From assembly GCA_036169815.1 (NCBI GenBank), contig JAVHOA010000089.1, positions 1 through 34,351 on the forward strand: 34,351 nucleotides of DNA, written 5' to 3'. Source of the DNA: Hydrocurvibacter sp036169815 (lineage in GTDB: Bacteria > Campylobacterota > Campylobacteria > Campylobacterales > Sulfurimonadaceae). The notes under the pieces are model-generated. The model did not search any database. It had not been told where the DNA came from and saw only the letters and a list, made by a program, of their open reading frames with translations. The position numbers and the translations under genes are program-made. Below, piece after piece: positions 1-8,178 of the stretch (its first letter is position 1; the number at the start of each line of letters is the position of its first letter).

Positions 1-8
1 TAGTTTCT

Positions 9-18
9 TTACATGTAA
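9..18. repeat. TTACATGTAA palindrome, intergenic copy upstream of efp
   Basis: Exact copy of the 10-bp palindrome that recurs through the window. It lies about 50 bp upstream of the efp start and is followed by a short CCTC-TTT-GAGG stem (20-30). The upstream gene is outside the window, so I cannot tell whether this is a 3' end or a promoter element. Confidence 0.8.
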
Positions 19-30
19 GCCTCTTTGAGG

Positions 31-36
31 TAAAAT
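31..36 (+). promoter_or_regulatory. possible -10 box for efp
   Basis: TAAAAT lies 31 bp before the efp ATG and would give a leader of about 24 nt. No clear -35 is visible, which is usual for Campylobacterota sigma-70 promoters. It is weak evidence on its own. Confidence 0.3.
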
Positions 37-67
37 TGCACAAATTTTTTAAGATTAGGGTGACATT

Positions 68-634
68 ATGGCAACAATCGGCATGGGCGATATCAAAAAA
101 AATGTACGTTTAGAGATCTCTGACGTACCTTATAAAGTGGTTGAATTTCAACACGTAAAACCAGGCAAAGGTGCGGCATTTGTTCGTATGAAAGTAAAAA
201 GTTTTATGAATGGCAAAGTGATTGAAAAAACTGTGCATGCAGGCGATAAATTTGAAGTTCCTGTCATTGAATACAAAACAATGCAGTACCTGTATGATGA
301 TGGCGAGATGCTTCAGTTTATGGACAACGACACCTACGATCAGATTGGTTTAACATACGAGCAGTGCGATGAAGCTATGAAATGGCTCAAAGATGGCACG
401 AGTGTTGATATGATTTTTTACAAAGGCGACGCAATCTCTGTAAGTGCTCCTGAAACTATGGAACTGCTTATCACAGATACTCCGCCAAACTTTAAAGGCG
501 ATACATCAAGTGGAAGCCGCAAACCTGCAACACTTGAAACAGGCGCAGTTGTGCAAGTTCCTTACCATATTTTAGAGGGTGATGTCATCAAAGTAAACAC
601 TGTTGATGGCGAGTATTTAGAAAAAGTAAAATAA
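68..634 (+). CDS. efp: translation elongation factor P
   Basis: Elongation factor P binds between the P and E sites of the ribosome and relieves stalling at proline runs. The 188-residue product has the usual EF-P length and three-beta-barrel layout: an N-terminal KOW-like domain, then two OB-like domains ending in the conserved GDVIKVNT region. The loop that reaches the peptidyl-tRNA reads KPGKGAAF, with Lys34 at its tip, the residue that is beta-lysylated in E. coli. No modification enzyme (EpmA/EpmB type) is in the window, so its modification state is unknown. The ATG is preceded by AGGG (57-60) at a normal distance. A DJ-1 family gene follows after 23 bp with its own ribosome site, suggesting one transcript. 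Confidence 0.97.
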   Translation: MATIGMGDIKKNVRLEISDVPYKVVEFQHVKPGKGAAFVRMKVKSFMNGKVIEKTVHAGDKFEVPVIEYKTMQYLYDDGEMLQFMDNDTYDQIGLTYEQCDEAMKWLKDGTSVDMIFYKGDAISVSAPETMELLITDTPPNFKGDTSSGSRKPATLETGAVVQVPYHILEGDVIKVNTVDGEYLEKVK

Positions 635-657
635 TTTTTTCAGGTAAGGAAAGCAAA

Positions 658-1212
658 ATGGCAGTAGTTTTAGTACCTTTGGCAACGGGTTTTGAAGAGA
701 TAGAAGCTGTATCTATCATTGATGTAGTGAGACGCTCTGGTATTGAAGTTATCATCGCTTCTGTGGGAAGTGATCTTGAGGTTTGTGGCGCAAATGGCAT
801 TACAATTAAGGCAGACAAAGAAATCAAAGAGATTACTGCTGAGTCAATCGATATGATTGTTCTTCCTGGCGGTTGGGGTGGCACGCAAATCTTAGCTGAA
901 GATGCAAAAGTGCAATCGCTGCTCAAAGAGATGGATCAAAAAGGCAAACACATCGGTGCAATCTGCGCCGCGCCTTTTGCACTTGATAGGGCTGGAGTCT
1001 TAAAAGAGAAATTTACTTGCTATCCATCGGTTGAAGAGGAGATTGCAAATAGTGGTTATGATGCAACACAAAAAGTCGTCAGTGATCAAAACATTCTCAC
1101 CTCTCGCGGTCCTGCAACGGCCATCTGTTTTGGACTTGAGATTGTCAAGCTTCTTGCAGGTGAAGAGAAAAAATCTTCCATTAAAGAGGGGCTTTTAGCA
1201 GATTTTTGTTAG
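658..1212 (+). CDS. DJ-1/PfpI (ThiJ) family protein
   Basis: A 184-residue protein of the DJ-1/PfpI superfamily (class I glutamine-amidotransferase fold). The sequence shows GFEEIEA near the N-terminus with Glu16 in the place of the conserved acid, the VLPGGWGG turn (68-75), and the nucleophile elbow AICAAP with Cys103, the equivalent of the reactive cysteine of DJ-1. Family members act as deglycases/glyoxalases, redox-sensing chaperones or, in some branches, peptidases. The sequence alone does not choose among these, but the DJ-1-like length and Glu/Cys pair favour a stress-protection role over a PfpI-type protease. The ATG follows AAGGA (646-650). It probably shares the efp transcript, which ends at a hairpin just downstream. 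Confidence 0.9.
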   Translation: MAVVLVPLATGFEEIEAVSIIDVVRRSGIEVIIASVGSDLEVCGANGITIKADKEIKEITAESIDMIVLPGGWGGTQILAEDAKVQSLLKEMDQKGKHIGAICAAPFALDRAGVLKEKFTCYPSVEEEIANSGYDATQKVVSDQNILTSRGPATAICFGLEIVKLLAGEEKKSSIKEGLLADFC

Positions 1213-1219
1213 TCCTTTT

Positions 1220-1257
1220 ATCCCTACTATGGTAGGGATTGCTTCTTCTATGTCCTT
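1220..1257 (+). terminator. intrinsic terminator after the efp/DJ-1 operon
   Basis: A perfect 8-bp stem ATCCCTAC / GTAGGGAT (1220-1227 with 1232-1239) closes a 4-nt loop and is followed by a T/C-rich tail. It starts 7 bp after the DJ-1 stop codon. Confidence 0.7.
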
Positions 1258-1373
1258 CTTTTTACTCATTTTGAGTGAAACTGTAACAACTTATAAATTT
1301 TTTTTATGTATCACAAAGTTATCAAATCCTTCAGGAAAAAGCAAAGTTATCTATTATACAATTACCACCTAAA

Positions 1374-1399
1374 CTTCGAAAAACCCATGGTTTTAGAAG
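1374..1399 (+). promoter_or_regulatory. 5' leader hairpin of the lipoprotein gene, with candidate -10 upstream
   Basis: CTTC-GA-AAAACC (1374-1385) pairs with GGTTTT-A-GAAG (1389-1399) around a CAT loop. A -10-like TATTAT at 1352-1357 would start transcription close to 1367, placing the hairpin at the extreme 5' end of the mRNA, where such structures often protect a transcript. The structure is visible in the sequence; the role is inferred. Confidence 0.35.
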
Positions 1400-1439
1400 A
1401 TTTTATGGCAGAAGTTTTATACAAATAAAGGGAGCTTTA

Positions 1440-2027
1440 ATGGTAAAAAAAGTTTTAGGTGCAGCACTAGCGCTCGCAGTGGCTTTAACAATAAGTGGAT
1501 GTTCAACAATGCATATGGGTTGGACTGCGGTAACACAACAACATAAGTTAGATTCTGGTGCTATGCCAGCTTATGATGCAATGTTCTCAAAAGTAACTGA
1601 GTTTGGTGATCCGGCTCGTGCAATGATGAAAGAGTGGAAAGTTCAAGAAGGCATCAAAGGTGATGATATTAAAGAATCAATCACTGTTTTAACTGATGAA
1701 TATAACATGCGTTTAACTGGGTATGTGAAAATGTACACAAAAGAAGATGCGGCTCCAGATGAAGTTAAAGAAGCAAGAATTTGGTCTTTGTGTAATCTTA
1801 CAACAGCAAAAGTATTCTTGAATTATTCTCGTTACTACGGTGGTTTTATGCCTTGTAGAATCGTGTATATCGAGTATGGTAATGGTGATGCCTACCTTAT
1901 CAGTATGGATATGACTCTTGCAATTTATGGTGGTAAAACACTTCCAAAAGAGATGTTAGATTCAGCACTTATGGTGAAAAAAGCAATGGAAGAGATTCCT
2001 GAGCGTGCAGCAAAAGGCGATTTCTAA
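1440..2027 (+). CDS. predicted lipoprotein of unknown function
   Basis: I do not recognise this 195-residue protein. It starts with a classical lipoprotein signal: two lysines, a hydrophobic stretch (5-17) and the lipobox I-S-G-C with Cys21 as the lipidation site. The mature part is soluble-looking, with no other membrane segment, and carries several Tyr/Met-rich stretches and two cysteines (near 118 and 140) that might pair. Ser at +2 after the Cys fits export to the outer membrane. The start is supported by AAGGGAG (1428-1434) 5 bp before the ATG. It is a single-gene unit with its own leader hairpin and its own terminator, so it is likely expressed independently of its neighbours. Confidence 0.85.
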   Translation: MVKKVLGAALALAVALTISGCSTMHMGWTAVTQQHKLDSGAMPAYDAMFSKVTEFGDPARAMMKEWKVQEGIKGDDIKESITVLTDEYNMRLTGYVKMYTKEDAAPDEVKEARIWSLCNLTTAKVFLNYSRYYGGFMPCRIVYIEYGNGDAYLISMDMTLAIYGGKTLPKEMLDSALMVKKAMEEIPERAAKGDF

Positions 2028-2036
2028 TCACTCCCC

Positions 2037-2062
2037 AAGCACCCATTTCTGGGTTGCTTTTT
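2037..2062 (+). terminator. intrinsic terminator of the lipoprotein gene
   Basis: AAGCACCCA (2037-2045) pairs with TGGGTTGCTT around a TTTC loop, with one bulged T, and runs directly into a T-tract (2058-2062). It begins 9 bp after the stop codon. Confidence 0.85.
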
Positions 2063-2076
2063 AATAAAAAACTGCA

Positions 2077-2122
2077 AAGGACTTTAGTCCTCGCCACTAA
2101 AGCGGATATATTCGTTTTAGTG
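2077..2122. repeat. structured intergenic repeat, copy A
   Basis: The stretch begins GGACTTTAGTCC and continues GCCACTAAAG... into a stem-loop (2095-2122) whose CACTAAA and TTTAGTG arms pair, extended by G-T wobbles to about 12-14 bp. A diverged second copy lies at 14060-14106. The stem differs between copies by a compensated base pair (CACTAAA/TTTAGTG against CACTTAA/TTAAGTG), which suggests that the structure is what is kept. Confidence 0.6.
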
Positions 2123-2164
2123 CGTAGTATCAGTTCGATAACCTCCTTTTTATCTACAAAATAT

Positions 2165-2170
2165 TATAAT
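2165..2170 (+). promoter_or_regulatory. -10 box of dnaE
   Basis: A consensus TATAAT lies 28 bp before the dnaE start, predicting a short leader of about 20 nt. The upstream stretch is T-rich, as is typical for the phylum. Confidence 0.6.
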
Positions 2171-2197
2171 AAACTACTTTTTTTATAGGCAATCATT

Positions 2198-5100
2198 TTG
2201 AGCAAAAAACCATCTTTTACCCATCTTCATCTCCATACAGAATACTCCTTACTTGATGGAGCCAATAAAATCTCAAATCTCGTAGAGCGCGCTAAAGAGC
2301 TTGGCATGAGCTCCATTGCCATGACCGATCATGGCAATATGTTTGGTGCGATTGACTTTTATCATCAGATGAAGGGAGCGGGGCTCAAGCCCATCATCGG
2401 GATGGAGGGTTATATCCATAATGCCGAAGCTATTGATGACAAATCTACTAAACAACGCTTTCACGTTTGTCTTTTTGCAAAAAATGAGATTGGTTATAAA
2501 AACCTTATGTATCTCTCCTCTAAAGCTTTTATCGATGGATTTTACTATTTTCCACGCATCAATAAAAAAGAGCTGCGAGAGCATAGCGAAGGGCTTATTT
2601 GTACCTCTGCATGTTTGCAAGGCGAGGTTAATTGGCATTTAAATATGCAAAATGAGCGCAATGTACGCAATGGAGCGCTTGGATATGAGGGCGCAAAAGC
2701 CGTAGCACTTGAATATAAAGAGATATTTGGAGAGGATTTTTATCTTGAACTGATGCGTCATGGTATCAGCGATCAGATGTTTATTGATGAGCAAATTTTA
2801 ACGCTTGGACGTGAACTAGGTATAAAAATAGTCGCAACCAACGACACCCACTACACTTACCCAGGTGACGCACAGTATCATGAAGCGTTTATGTGTATTG
2901 GGATGAATAAACTTTATGACGATCCAAAGCGGATGCGTCACTCTGTACATGAGTTTTATCTCAAATCTCCCGAGCAGATGGCACGTCTTTTTGCAGATAT
3001 TCCCGAAGCGCTCGAGCACACACAAGAGATTGTAGAAAAATGTGTCTTAGAACTGCAGCTTGGCGATCCAACACCTCCAAACTTCAAATTTACCCAAGAA
3101 TACTCTAAAAAAGATGGCTTGCATATTGACAATACAGATGATGCACCCTTGCATGGTGATGCTTTAAAAGATGAAAAAAGAGCTTGGAAGAGTGCGGCTG
3201 ATAAAAATGATGCCGAGTATTTTATTTATTGTTGCCGCAATGGACTTGAAAAACGCCTTGTTCGCGTACCGCCCCAAAAGCATGACGAGTACCGCGCACG
3301 CTTAGAGTTTGAGATAGATGTCATCAACTCCATGAAATTCCCTGGATATATGCTTATTGTTTGGGATTTTGTGAAAGTTGCAAAAGAGATGGGTATCGCA
3401 GTTGGGCCAGGGCGTGGTTCTGCGGCGGGGAGTTTGGTGGCGTACAGCTTAGAGATTACCGATATTGATCCTATAAAGTATGACTTGCTTTTTGAGCGTT
3501 TTTTAAATCCTGAACGTGTGAGTATGCCCGATATTGATATGGACTTTATGCAGGCTCGTCGCGGTGAGATTATCGACTATGTGGTGCAAAAATATGGCCG
3601 CAATCAAGTTGCTCAGATTATCACTTTTGGCTCGCTTTTGGCAAAGGGAGTCATACGAGACGTGGCGAGAGTTTTGGATATGCCACTCTCTCAAGCCGAT
3701 AAAATGGCAAAACTCATCCCAGATGAACTTGGAATTACGCTCAATGGAAAAAGCAAACGAGGTGAGTTTATCGAGGGTGCGTATCAAAAAGAGCCAAAAC
3801 TTGTCGAGATGATAGAAACAGATCCACAAGTTGCGCGTGTTTGGGAGTTTTCTAAAAAACTCGAAGGACTCAAACGTAACTCAGGGATGCACGCGGCTGG
3901 AGTCGTGATCTCCAATGAAGAGCTGTGGAAAAAAACACCTATCTATAAACCCTCAGGCGAGGATACTTTTGTCACGCAGTATTCACTGAACTATCTTGAA
4001 GATGTTGATCTTATCAAATTCGACTTCTTGGGACTTAAAACGCTGGATGTGATTGACAATGCAATCAAACTGATAAAAAAGCGTTATGACAAAGCAATCG
4101 ATTGGCATGCTATCGATGAAAATGATCAAAAAGTATATGACGTTATCCGCAGCGGCGATACGGTTGGGATGTTTCAGATAGAGTCAAGCGGTATGCAAGA
4201 CCTCAACAAACGGCTTAAACCAGATAGTTTCGAGGATTTGGTCGCAGTTTTGGCATTGTACCGTCCAGGACCGATGGAATCAGGAATGTTAGAGAGTTTT
4301 ATCGAGCGTAAACATGGACGTGAAGCAATCACATACACCTTTGATGCGATGGAACCTATCTTAAAAAATACCTATGGAGTCATCGTTTATCAAGAACAGG
4401 TTATGCAAATTGTTCAAACCATTGGCGGTTTTTCTTTGGGATACTCAGACATTATCCGCCGTGCGATGGGGAAAAAGAAGGATATGTCGGTTTACAATGA
4501 CGAATTTGCAAGCGGAGCGGCAAAAGAGGGATATGACTACAAAAAAGCCTCAGAACTCTTTGATTTGATCGAAAAGTTTGCGGGATATGGTTTTAACAAA
4601 TCCCACTCAGCAGCGTATGCGATGATCACTTTTCAAACTGCTTGGCTCAAATGCTATTATCCAAACGAGTTTATGGCGGCTTTGCTTACAAGTGAGAAGG
4701 ACAACACCGACAAAGTCGTCAAATATATCGATGAAGTCAAACACATGGGCATCACGCTCGCTCCGCCAGATATTAACAAATCGCAACTTGAATTTTCTGC
4801 TATTGAAAAAGATGGGCAAGATGTTATTTTGTTTGGTTTGGGTGCGATTAAAGGGGTTGGAAGTGCGGCTGTTGTCTCGATACTTGAAGTCATTAAAGAG
4901 GGCGGTGAGTTTGCTTCCATGGAAGATTTTGTCAATCGTATCGAGTCGCAAAAGGTCAATAAACGGGTAATCGAGTCTATTATCAAAGCTGGTGGATTTG
5001 ACGGATTTGGATTTTCAAGAAAAGCACTTTTAGACCAGATAGACCTGCTTGTAGAAACAGGAAAAAAAGCCAATGATGCCAAGAAAAATGCGATGGGAAG

Positions 5101-5803
5101 CCTTTTTGGAGATGATGCAGAGATTACAGAAGTGAAGCTCTCTTTGCAAAACTCCGATGAGTATGAACTCAAAGAGATTTTAGAGTTTGAGAAAAATACA
5201 CTTGGATTTTACGTTTCAGGGCATCCACTTGATAGCTACAGAAAAGAGATGGATGAACTGAACTATTCGCTCTCTTCGGAGATAGAAAATATCGGCGATG
5301 GCTCGACTGCTATTTTTATTGGAAAAGTGGAAGAGATACAAAAGAAAGTCTCCAAAAAAGGCAACGCCTTTGGAATCGTCACTCTGATGGACTTTCATGG
5401 CAATATTGAGATGATGCTTTTTTCTGATAAGCTCGAAGAATTAGAGGTTATGAACCTTGAAGAACCAGTCGCTTTTAAAGTTAAAGTAACCCATACGGAG
5501 ATGTTTACACGCATCGCTGTTTTAAAAGTGCTTTCACTCAAAGAGGCAAAAAAAGAGTCTAAAAAAGTAAAAACAACAGTTGTAGAAAAGCCTCAAGAAC
5601 CCTTACATGTAAGCATTCGTCTCAATGATGCGACAAAAGAACTTGACGCACTCTACACTCTAGTACGCCGTTTTCCAGGACGACGACCTCTCAAACTCAG
5701 CATCGTCTCAAAACTCCAAAACGTGCTCATAGACTCAGCCATAGGTGTAGATGGCGCCATCTTAGCAGAGCTAGAGCAACTTGAGTTTATTAATATTTTG
5801 TAG
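2198..5803 (+). CDS. dnaE: DNA polymerase III alpha subunit
   Basis: Catalytic subunit of the replicative polymerase, 1201 residues (E. coli 1160). Order: PHP domain (about 5-290), palm with catalytic acids Asp445 and Asp447 in PDIDMDF and Asp609 in FDFLGL, fingers and tandem helix-hairpin-helix region, a likely clamp-binding stretch GSLFGDD, an OB fold near 1030-1110 and a C-terminal domain. The PHP metal motifs look complete (HLHLHTEYSLLDG at 9-21, TDHGN, GMEGY, NDTHY), unlike E. coli, where several are lost, so a built-in 3'-5' exonuclease is possible. Translation starts at TTG; no better ATG fits and the PHP motif begins at residue 9. The gene stands alone behind its own TATAAT. Confidence 0.97.
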   Translation: MSKKPSFTHLHLHTEYSLLDGANKISNLVERAKELGMSSIAMTDHGNMFGAIDFYHQMKGAGLKPIIGMEGYIHNAEAIDDKSTKQRFHVCLFAKNEIGYKNLMYLSSKAFIDGFYYFPRINKKELREHSEGLICTSACLQGEVNWHLNMQNERNVRNGALGYEGAKAVALEYKEIFGEDFYLELMRHGISDQMFIDEQILTLGRELGIKIVATNDTHYTYPGDAQYHEAFMCIGMNKLYDDPKRMRHSVHEFYLKSPEQMARLFADIPEALEHTQEIVEKCVLELQLGDPTPPNFKFTQEYSKKDGLHIDNTDDAPLHGDALKDEKRAWKSAADKNDAEYFIYCCRNGLEKRLVRVPPQKHDEYRARLEFEIDVINSMKFPGYMLIVWDFVKVAKEMGIAVGPGRGSAAGSLVAYSLEITDIDPIKYDLLFERFLNPERVSMPDIDMDFMQARRGEIIDYVVQKYGRNQVAQIITFGSLLAKGVIRDVARVLDMPLSQADKMAKLIPDELGITLNGKSKRGEFIEGAYQKEPKLVEMIETDPQVARVWEFSKKLEGLKRNSGMHAAGVVISNEELWKKTPIYKPSGEDTFVTQYSLNYLEDVDLIKFDFLGLKTLDVIDNAIKLIKKRYDKAIDWHAIDENDQKVYDVIRSGDTVGMFQIESSGMQDLNKRLKPDSFEDLVAVLALYRPGPMESGMLESFIERKHGREAITYTFDAMEPILKNTYGVIVYQEQVMQIVQTIGGFSLGYSDIIRRAMGKKKDMSVYNDEFASGAAKEGYDYKKASELFDLIEKFAGYGFNKSHSAAYAMITFQTAWLKCYYPNEFMAALLTSEKDNTDKVVKYIDEVKHMGITLAPPDINKSQLEFSAIEKDGQDVILFGLGAIKGVGSAAVVSILEVIKEGGEFASMEDFVNRIESQKVNKRVIESIIKAGGFDGFGFSRKALLDQIDLLVETGKKANDAKKNAMGSLFGDDAEITEVKLSLQNSDEYELKEILEFEKNTLGFYVSGHPLDSYRKEMDELNYSLSSEIENIGDGSTAIFIGKVEEIQKKVSKKGNAFGIVTLMDFHGNIEMMLFSDKLEELEVMNLEEPVAFKVKVTHTEMFTRIAVLKVLSLKEAKKESKKVKTTVVEKPQEPLHVSIRLNDATKELDALYTLVRRFPGRRPLKLSIVSKLQNVLIDSAIGVDGAILAELEQLEFINIL
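5603..5612. repeat. TTACATGTAA palindrome in dnaE
   Basis: Exact copy within CTTACATGTAAG (5602-5613), read in frame as Leu-His-Val-Ser in the C-terminal domain of DnaE. Confidence 0.8.
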
Positions 5804-5912
5804 TCTTTATGACTTGAATTGGCGATATCTGTACCCATGAAAATGTCTATCGAACTAAAATTAAAAAAGAGAAGAAATAATGATGCGAATTCGCCATGGA
5901 TTGTTTTTTGAG

Positions 5913-5922
5913 TTACATGTAA
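5913..5922. repeat. TTACATGTAA palindrome, intergenic copy before the M18 gene
   Basis: Exact copy in the 161-bp gap between dnaE and the M18 aminopeptidase gene, about 30 bp upstream of that gene's ribosome site. Apart from the ribosome site, nothing else convincing is seen in this gap. Confidence 0.8.
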
Positions 5923-5964
5923 GCTTATTTTACAGCGATAGACTCAAACAAAAGGAGGAAAATA

Positions 5965-7200
5965 ATGATGACAAAACAAGATTTTAATGATGCGCTTTTA
6001 GGTTTTTTGGATGCTTCTCCAACTCCGTTTCATGCGGTTTTCAATATGGCTGGAATGCTTGAAAATGCTGGATTTATACGACTAGACGAGCGAGAGAATT
6101 TTGAACTTGTTGTGGGGCAGAGCTACTATATTGTCCGTGGGGAGTGTTCGCTGATTGCTTTTAATTATGATGGGGGATTTGAGTATATTGTTGTGGGTGC
6201 GCATACAGATTCTCCAAATCTTCGCATCAAACCAAATGCTCAGATGCAGTCAGAGGGGATCGCGCAACTTGCGGTGGAGCCTTATGGCGGAGTGCTTTTA
6301 AACCCTTGGTTTGATCGAGATCTCAGTATTGCAGGGCGTGTGAGCTATAAAAGCTATGATAAAACCCTCAAATCTACCCTTATCAATATGCAAAAAGCTG
6401 TTGGCATTATCCCATCTTTGGCAATCCATCTCGATCGAGATGCAAACACCTCAAAAACCATCAATGAGCAAAATCATCTTCCCCCGATTGTTGCTACATG
6501 TAAGGAGTTTTCGCTCAAAGATGAACTCAAAAAGATGATTGAGGATTGTGAGGAAGTGCTCGCTTATGACTTGAGCCTTTATGATACGCAAAAAGCCTCT
6601 TATGTCGGTTTTGATGATGATTTTATCGCAAGTGCAAGACTTGATAACCTTTTGAGTTGTTATGCCGCACTCATCACAATCTGTTCAACGCAAAAACCGA
6701 TGATGATTGTCTGCTCTGACCATGAAGAGGTCGGCAGTGTGAGTGCCAGCGGTGCGGGTGGATCTTTTCTAGAGAGTGTCATCGAGCGGATTTTTGTAAG
6801 CGCTGAGGAAAAAGCGAGATTTGCACGCAGCTCTTTGCTCATCTCTGCAGATAATGCCCACGCCCGCCATCCAAACTATGCCGATAAACATGAACCTCTT
6901 CATGCTCCAAAACTCAACGGCGGCGTAGTGGTCAAGGTTAATTCAAATCAGCGCTACGCTTCAAACTCTCAGACAATAGCGAGATTTTTAGATGCAGCGC
7001 AACGCGCAGATATGCCCACACAAATGTTTGTCACCAGAAGCGATATGGGCTGTGGCTCGACCATTGGGCCTATGACTGCTGCCAAAATCGGGATTGATAC
7101 GGTCGATGTAGGAGTGCCAACTTTTGCGATGCACTCCATTAGAGAGAGTGCAGGGCGCGACGATGCGTATGGCTTGTATAAAATATTGCTTGAGATATAG
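5965..7200 (+). CDS. M18 family aminopeptidase (aspartyl-aminopeptidase type)
   Basis: A cytoplasmic zinc exopeptidase of family M18, which removes N-terminal acidic or other residues from peptides. At 411 residues the length is normal. The full di-zinc set is visible: His80 (with Asp82) in GAHTDSP, bridging Asp227 in RLDN, Glu254 and Glu255 in SDHEEVG, Asp296 in SADNAH, and His390 in MHSIRE close to the C-terminus. A strong AGGAGG (5953-5958) precedes two adjacent ATGs. I chose the first; the second (5968) would also fit. The stop codon TAG abuts the flgS ATG with no gap, so the two are probably co-transcribed. Substrate preference cannot be read from the sequence. Confidence 0.93.
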   Translation: MMTKQDFNDALLGFLDASPTPFHAVFNMAGMLENAGFIRLDERENFELVVGQSYYIVRGECSLIAFNYDGGFEYIVVGAHTDSPNLRIKPNAQMQSEGIAQLAVEPYGGVLLNPWFDRDLSIAGRVSYKSYDKTLKSTLINMQKAVGIIPSLAIHLDRDANTSKTINEQNHLPPIVATCKEFSLKDELKKMIEDCEEVLAYDLSLYDTQKASYVGFDDDFIASARLDNLLSCYAALITICSTQKPMMIVCSDHEEVGSVSASGAGGSFLESVIERIFVSAEEKARFARSSLLISADNAHARHPNYADKHEPLHAPKLNGGVVVKVNSNQRYASNSQTIARFLDAAQRADMPTQMFVTRSDMGCGSTIGPMTAAKIGIDTVDVGVPTFAMHSIRESAGRDDAYGLYKILLEI

Positions 7201-8178
7201 ATGATAACGCAAGAGGAACTCACCCATCTCATCGAGCAAACGTATAAAATAGAAAATGAGTTTGGGGAGTTAAAAAACTCCTACAAACATCTTCAAGATA
7301 CTATCGAAAAAGTGGTGGAATTTTTACCCAATGCGATTTGGATTCTTGAAAACGATGGAACAGTTTTTTTGCAAAACTCGCAAGCCAAGGAACTTTCAGA
7401 ACTTTTAGCGATGTTGCGGCTTGATAGCAATGACTACGAGGTCAGTTTCAAGGAAAACTCCTATCTCGTGCGCATTAGTAACTATCAAGAGAAATATCTT
7501 ATTTCAGCCACCGATATCACAGTGCAAAAGCGCAAAGAAAACCTCGCAACAATGGGGCAGATGGCAGCACACCTCTCGCATGAAATACGCAACCCCATCG
7601 GTTCTATCGCACTGCTTACTTCAATACTCAAAAAAAGAGTTGGCGTAGAAAATCTCTCCGTCGTGAGTGAAATTGAAAAATCAATTTTTCGCATTGAGAG
7701 GATTATCAAAGCAACTTTGATGTTTTCAAAAGGGGTCAGTGCTGAGAAAAAACCGCTTATATGGAGTGAACTGCAAAGTGCCCTCAAAGATATTACGACC
7801 TATTATAGCTACTCAAAAGAGATAGAATTTCGTTTTTTAGAGGAAGATTTTACGCTTTTTGGCGATGGCGATCTGCTTTTGATGCTGTTTTCAAACTTTC
7901 TTATTAACGCCATCGATGCCATTGAACTTGATGAAGAGGAAAAGGGAATCGTGGAGATTACCCACTCCAATGATGGCAAATTTCATCACTTTTTTATTTA
8001 TGATTCAGGTGTGCCCATTGAAAACAAAAAGGCACTTTTTGAAGCGTTTAAGAGTACAAAAGTAAAAGGCAACGGGCTTGGGCTGATCTTGAGCAAACAG
8101 ATAGCCGTAGCGCACGATGGTGATGTCACACTTTTAGATGGTGAGAAAAAAATATTTGAGATAAAGATAAAAAACTGA
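7201..8178 (+). CDS. flgS: flagellar sensor histidine kinase FlgS
   Basis: A 325-residue soluble histidine kinase with no membrane segment. An N-terminal coiled/PAS-like part (to about 110) precedes the dimerisation/phosphoacceptor helix MAAHLSHEIRNP with His127, the N-box NFLINAID with Asn236, and the late G-box GNGLGL. The H-box context and the N-terminal LIEQTYKIENE stretch closely match FlgS of Campylobacter and Helicobacter as I remember it. There FlgS reads the assembly state of the flagellar export apparatus and phosphorylates FlgR to switch on RpoN-dependent hook and basal-body genes. FlgR is not in this window. The start directly follows the M18 stop with only a weak ribosome site, suggesting translational coupling. 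A methyltransferase gene overlaps the 3' end by one base. Confidence 0.88.
   Translation: MITQEELTHLIEQTYKIENEFGELKNSYKHLQDTIEKVVEFLPNAIWILENDGTVFLQNSQAKELSELLAMLRLDSNDYEVSFKENSYLVRISNYQEKYLISATDITVQKRKENLATMGQMAAHLSHEIRNPIGSIALLTSILKKRVGVENLSVVSEIEKSIFRIERIIKATLMFSKGVSAEKKPLIWSELQSALKDITTYYSYSKEIEFRFLEEDFTLFGDGDLLLMLFSNFLINAIDAIELDEEEKGIVEITHSNDGKFHHFFIYDSGVPIENKKALFEAFKSTKVKGNGLGLILSKQIAVAHDGDVTLLDGEKKIFEIKIKN

Noticed and set aside
1387..1428. 13-codon ORF just upstream of the lipoprotein gene
   Set aside because: It has no ribosome site, and the sequence is already explained by the leader hairpin; too short to support as a leader peptide.
4657..5172. 171-residue minus-strand ORF inside dnaE
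   Set aside because: It lies wholly opposite a strongly conserved gene, is Ser-rich without any domain, and has no ribosome site; a shadow frame.
5837..5911. 24-codon ORF between dnaE and the M18 gene
   Set aside because: There is no ribosome site and no recognisable composition or helix; chance ORFs of this length are common.
5846..5942. Inverted repeat TCTATCG ... CGATAGA around the gap before the M18 gene
   Set aside because: Only 7 bp with an 84-bp separation, which is expected by chance.
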